A model generated the notes under the pieces. The model ran no database searches, was not told the origin of the DNA, and saw nothing but the letters and a program-made list of their open reading frames with translations. The translations under genes and the position numbers were made by a program. Positions 31,241 through 31,974 of a stretch of 31,974 nt of DNA are shown here, piece after piece (the stretch's first letter is position 1; every line of letters begins with the position of its first letter). The stretch is from DASUBV01 sp035763085 (GTDB lineage Bacteria > Actinomycetota > Actinomycetes > Streptosporangiales > Streptosporangiaceae): contig DASUBV010000056.1 of the NCBI GenBank assembly GCA_035763085.1, positions 1-31,974 of the forward strand, read 5' to 3'.

Positions 31241-31974
31241 GTGGCGGGTGCCCTGCGGATCACGACCCGCAACGCGCGGTTCCAGCAGTGGGCGGCGCTG
31301 CTGAGCAACCGCACCAAGCGCCAGCGCAGCGGTGAGTTCCTGGTCCAGGGCGTGCGGCCGGTCACGATGGCGGTCCGGCACGGCTGGGAGATCCGCGCGC
31401 TGCTCTACGACGACCGGGCGGCGCTGTCCGGCTGGGCGCGGGAGATGCTGGACACCGTCCCCGCGATCAGGGCGGCCGTTGCCCCGGAGCTGATGCACGA
31501 GCTGGGCGGCAAGACCGGCGCCGTCCCCGAGCTGCTCGCCGTCGTCGGCCTGCCGCCCGATGACCTGAGCCGGATCCCGGTATCCCCCGCGTTGCTGACC
31601 GTGGTGTTCGACCGGCCTGCCAGTCCGGGCAACATCGGGTCGGTGATCCGGTCAGCTGACGCGCTGGGCGCCTCGGGCGTCATCATCACCGGCCACGCCG
31701 CCGACGTCTACGACCCGCAGGCCGTCCGGGCCAGCACCGGCTCGCTGTTCTCGGTCCCGGCGGTGCGGGTGCCCTCGCATCGCGACGTGACCGGCTGGCT
31801 GGCCGACATCCGGGCCGGCGGCCTAGATGCGCGCCTGGCAGGCACCGACGAAAGCGGCACTCAGGATCTCGCGCACTACGACTTCACCCGGCCGGCGCTG
31901 GTGGTGATCGGCAACGAGACCAGCGGGCTCAGCGCGGCGTGGCGCGAGGCCTGCGACGACGTGATCCGGATCCC
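31241..31974 (+). CDS. SpoU/TrmH-family RNA 2'-O-ribose methyltransferase (3' end cut)
   Basis: At least 244 residues from a GTG preceded by GAGGAGG; the window ends within the gene. The N-terminal substrate-binding part (about 5-110) includes RSGEFLVQGVRPV. The SPOUT catalytic domain has motif 1 SPGNIGSVIRSADALGA (128-144) and motif 2 VVIGNETSGLS (221-231). The last residues, DDVIRI, begin motif 3, so only a short C-terminus is missing. It methylates a ribose in rRNA or tRNA; the target is unknown. The start is 360 bp from padR, divergent. The region 30966-31240 between them shows no other gene. Confidence 0.9.
   Translation, partial: MAGALRITTRNARFQQWAALLSNRTKRQRSGEFLVQGVRPVTMAVRHGWEIRALLYDDRAALSGWAREMLDTVPAIRAAVAPELMHELGGKTGAVPELLAVVGLPPDDLSRIPVSPALLTVVFDRPASPGNIGSVIRSADALGASGVIITGHAADVYDPQAVRASTGSLFSVPAVRVPSHRDVTGWLADIRAGGLDARLAGTDESGTQDLAHYDFTRPALVVIGNETSGLSAAWREACDDVIRI

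Noticed and set aside
1..31974. CRISPR arrays, tRNA genes or complete insertion sequences
   Set aside because: No regularly spaced identical repeats, no tRNA T-arm motif in context and no intact transposase were seen anywhere in the window.

Overview
The window is about 32 kb of very GC-rich DNA. Its coding signatures point to a filamentous or soil actinomycete: class II (B12-dependent) ribonucleotide reductase next to NrdR, LexA divergent from a LysM protein, DUF3618, PadR, and GTG starts with strong Shine-Dalgarno motifs. I cannot name the genus. Most genes are housekeeping and intact. At the left edge there is the 3' remnant of a tyrosine-recombinase-like gene.

Layout. 1-246: recombinase remnant (minus). 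378-6836 (minus): nrdR-nrdJ unit. nrdJ is interrupted by three in-frame inteins, and tandem NrdR-box-like sites lie upstream of nrdR. 7092-8696: divergent LysM membrane protein and lexA, with two LexA-type SOS boxes between them; the order lexA / LysM protein / nrdR is the same as in mycobacteria. 8851-11134 (minus): alpha/beta hydrolase and a berberine-bridge-type FAD oxidoreductase, each followed by a hairpin. 11652-14288 (minus): leuS behind a short leader peptide with adjacent Leu codons and an attenuator-type hairpin. 14853-22546 (plus): a 2094-residue enediyne-type polyketide synthase homologue followed by a cytochrome P450. 22547-23016: gene-free, with promoter-like sequence and several strong hairpins. 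23017-25189: pterin carbinolamine dehydratase (minus), divergent from gcvT-gcvH. 25262-28215 (minus): DUF3618 protein and a secreted alkaline-phosphatase-superfamily enzyme. 28483-30880: a HAD hydrolase (plus) converging on a padR / NTF2-like / HAD operon (minus) with a textbook promoter-operator. 31241-end: SpoU-type RNA methyltransferase, cut by the window edge.

The most unusual object is the polyketide synthase homologue. Its sequence and domain order follow the enediyne iterative PKS family (KS-AT-[ACP]-KR-DH-C-terminal PPTase). By comparison with remembered family motifs, almost every catalytic residue is replaced: KS first His to Gln, AT Ser to Gly, KR Tyr to Leu, DH His to Tyr, PPTase acidic and Lys residues lost. 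The ACP is replaced by an Ala/Gly/Ser/Thr-rich linker. The 6.3-kb reading frame is nonetheless intact and is followed by a P450 with all its own motifs, so the pair may be a pseudo-PKS/P450 system of unknown role. Other points of interest are the three inteins at RNR active-site positions, the leuS attenuator, a candidate structured RNA after the P450, and tandem hairpins upstream of gcvT.
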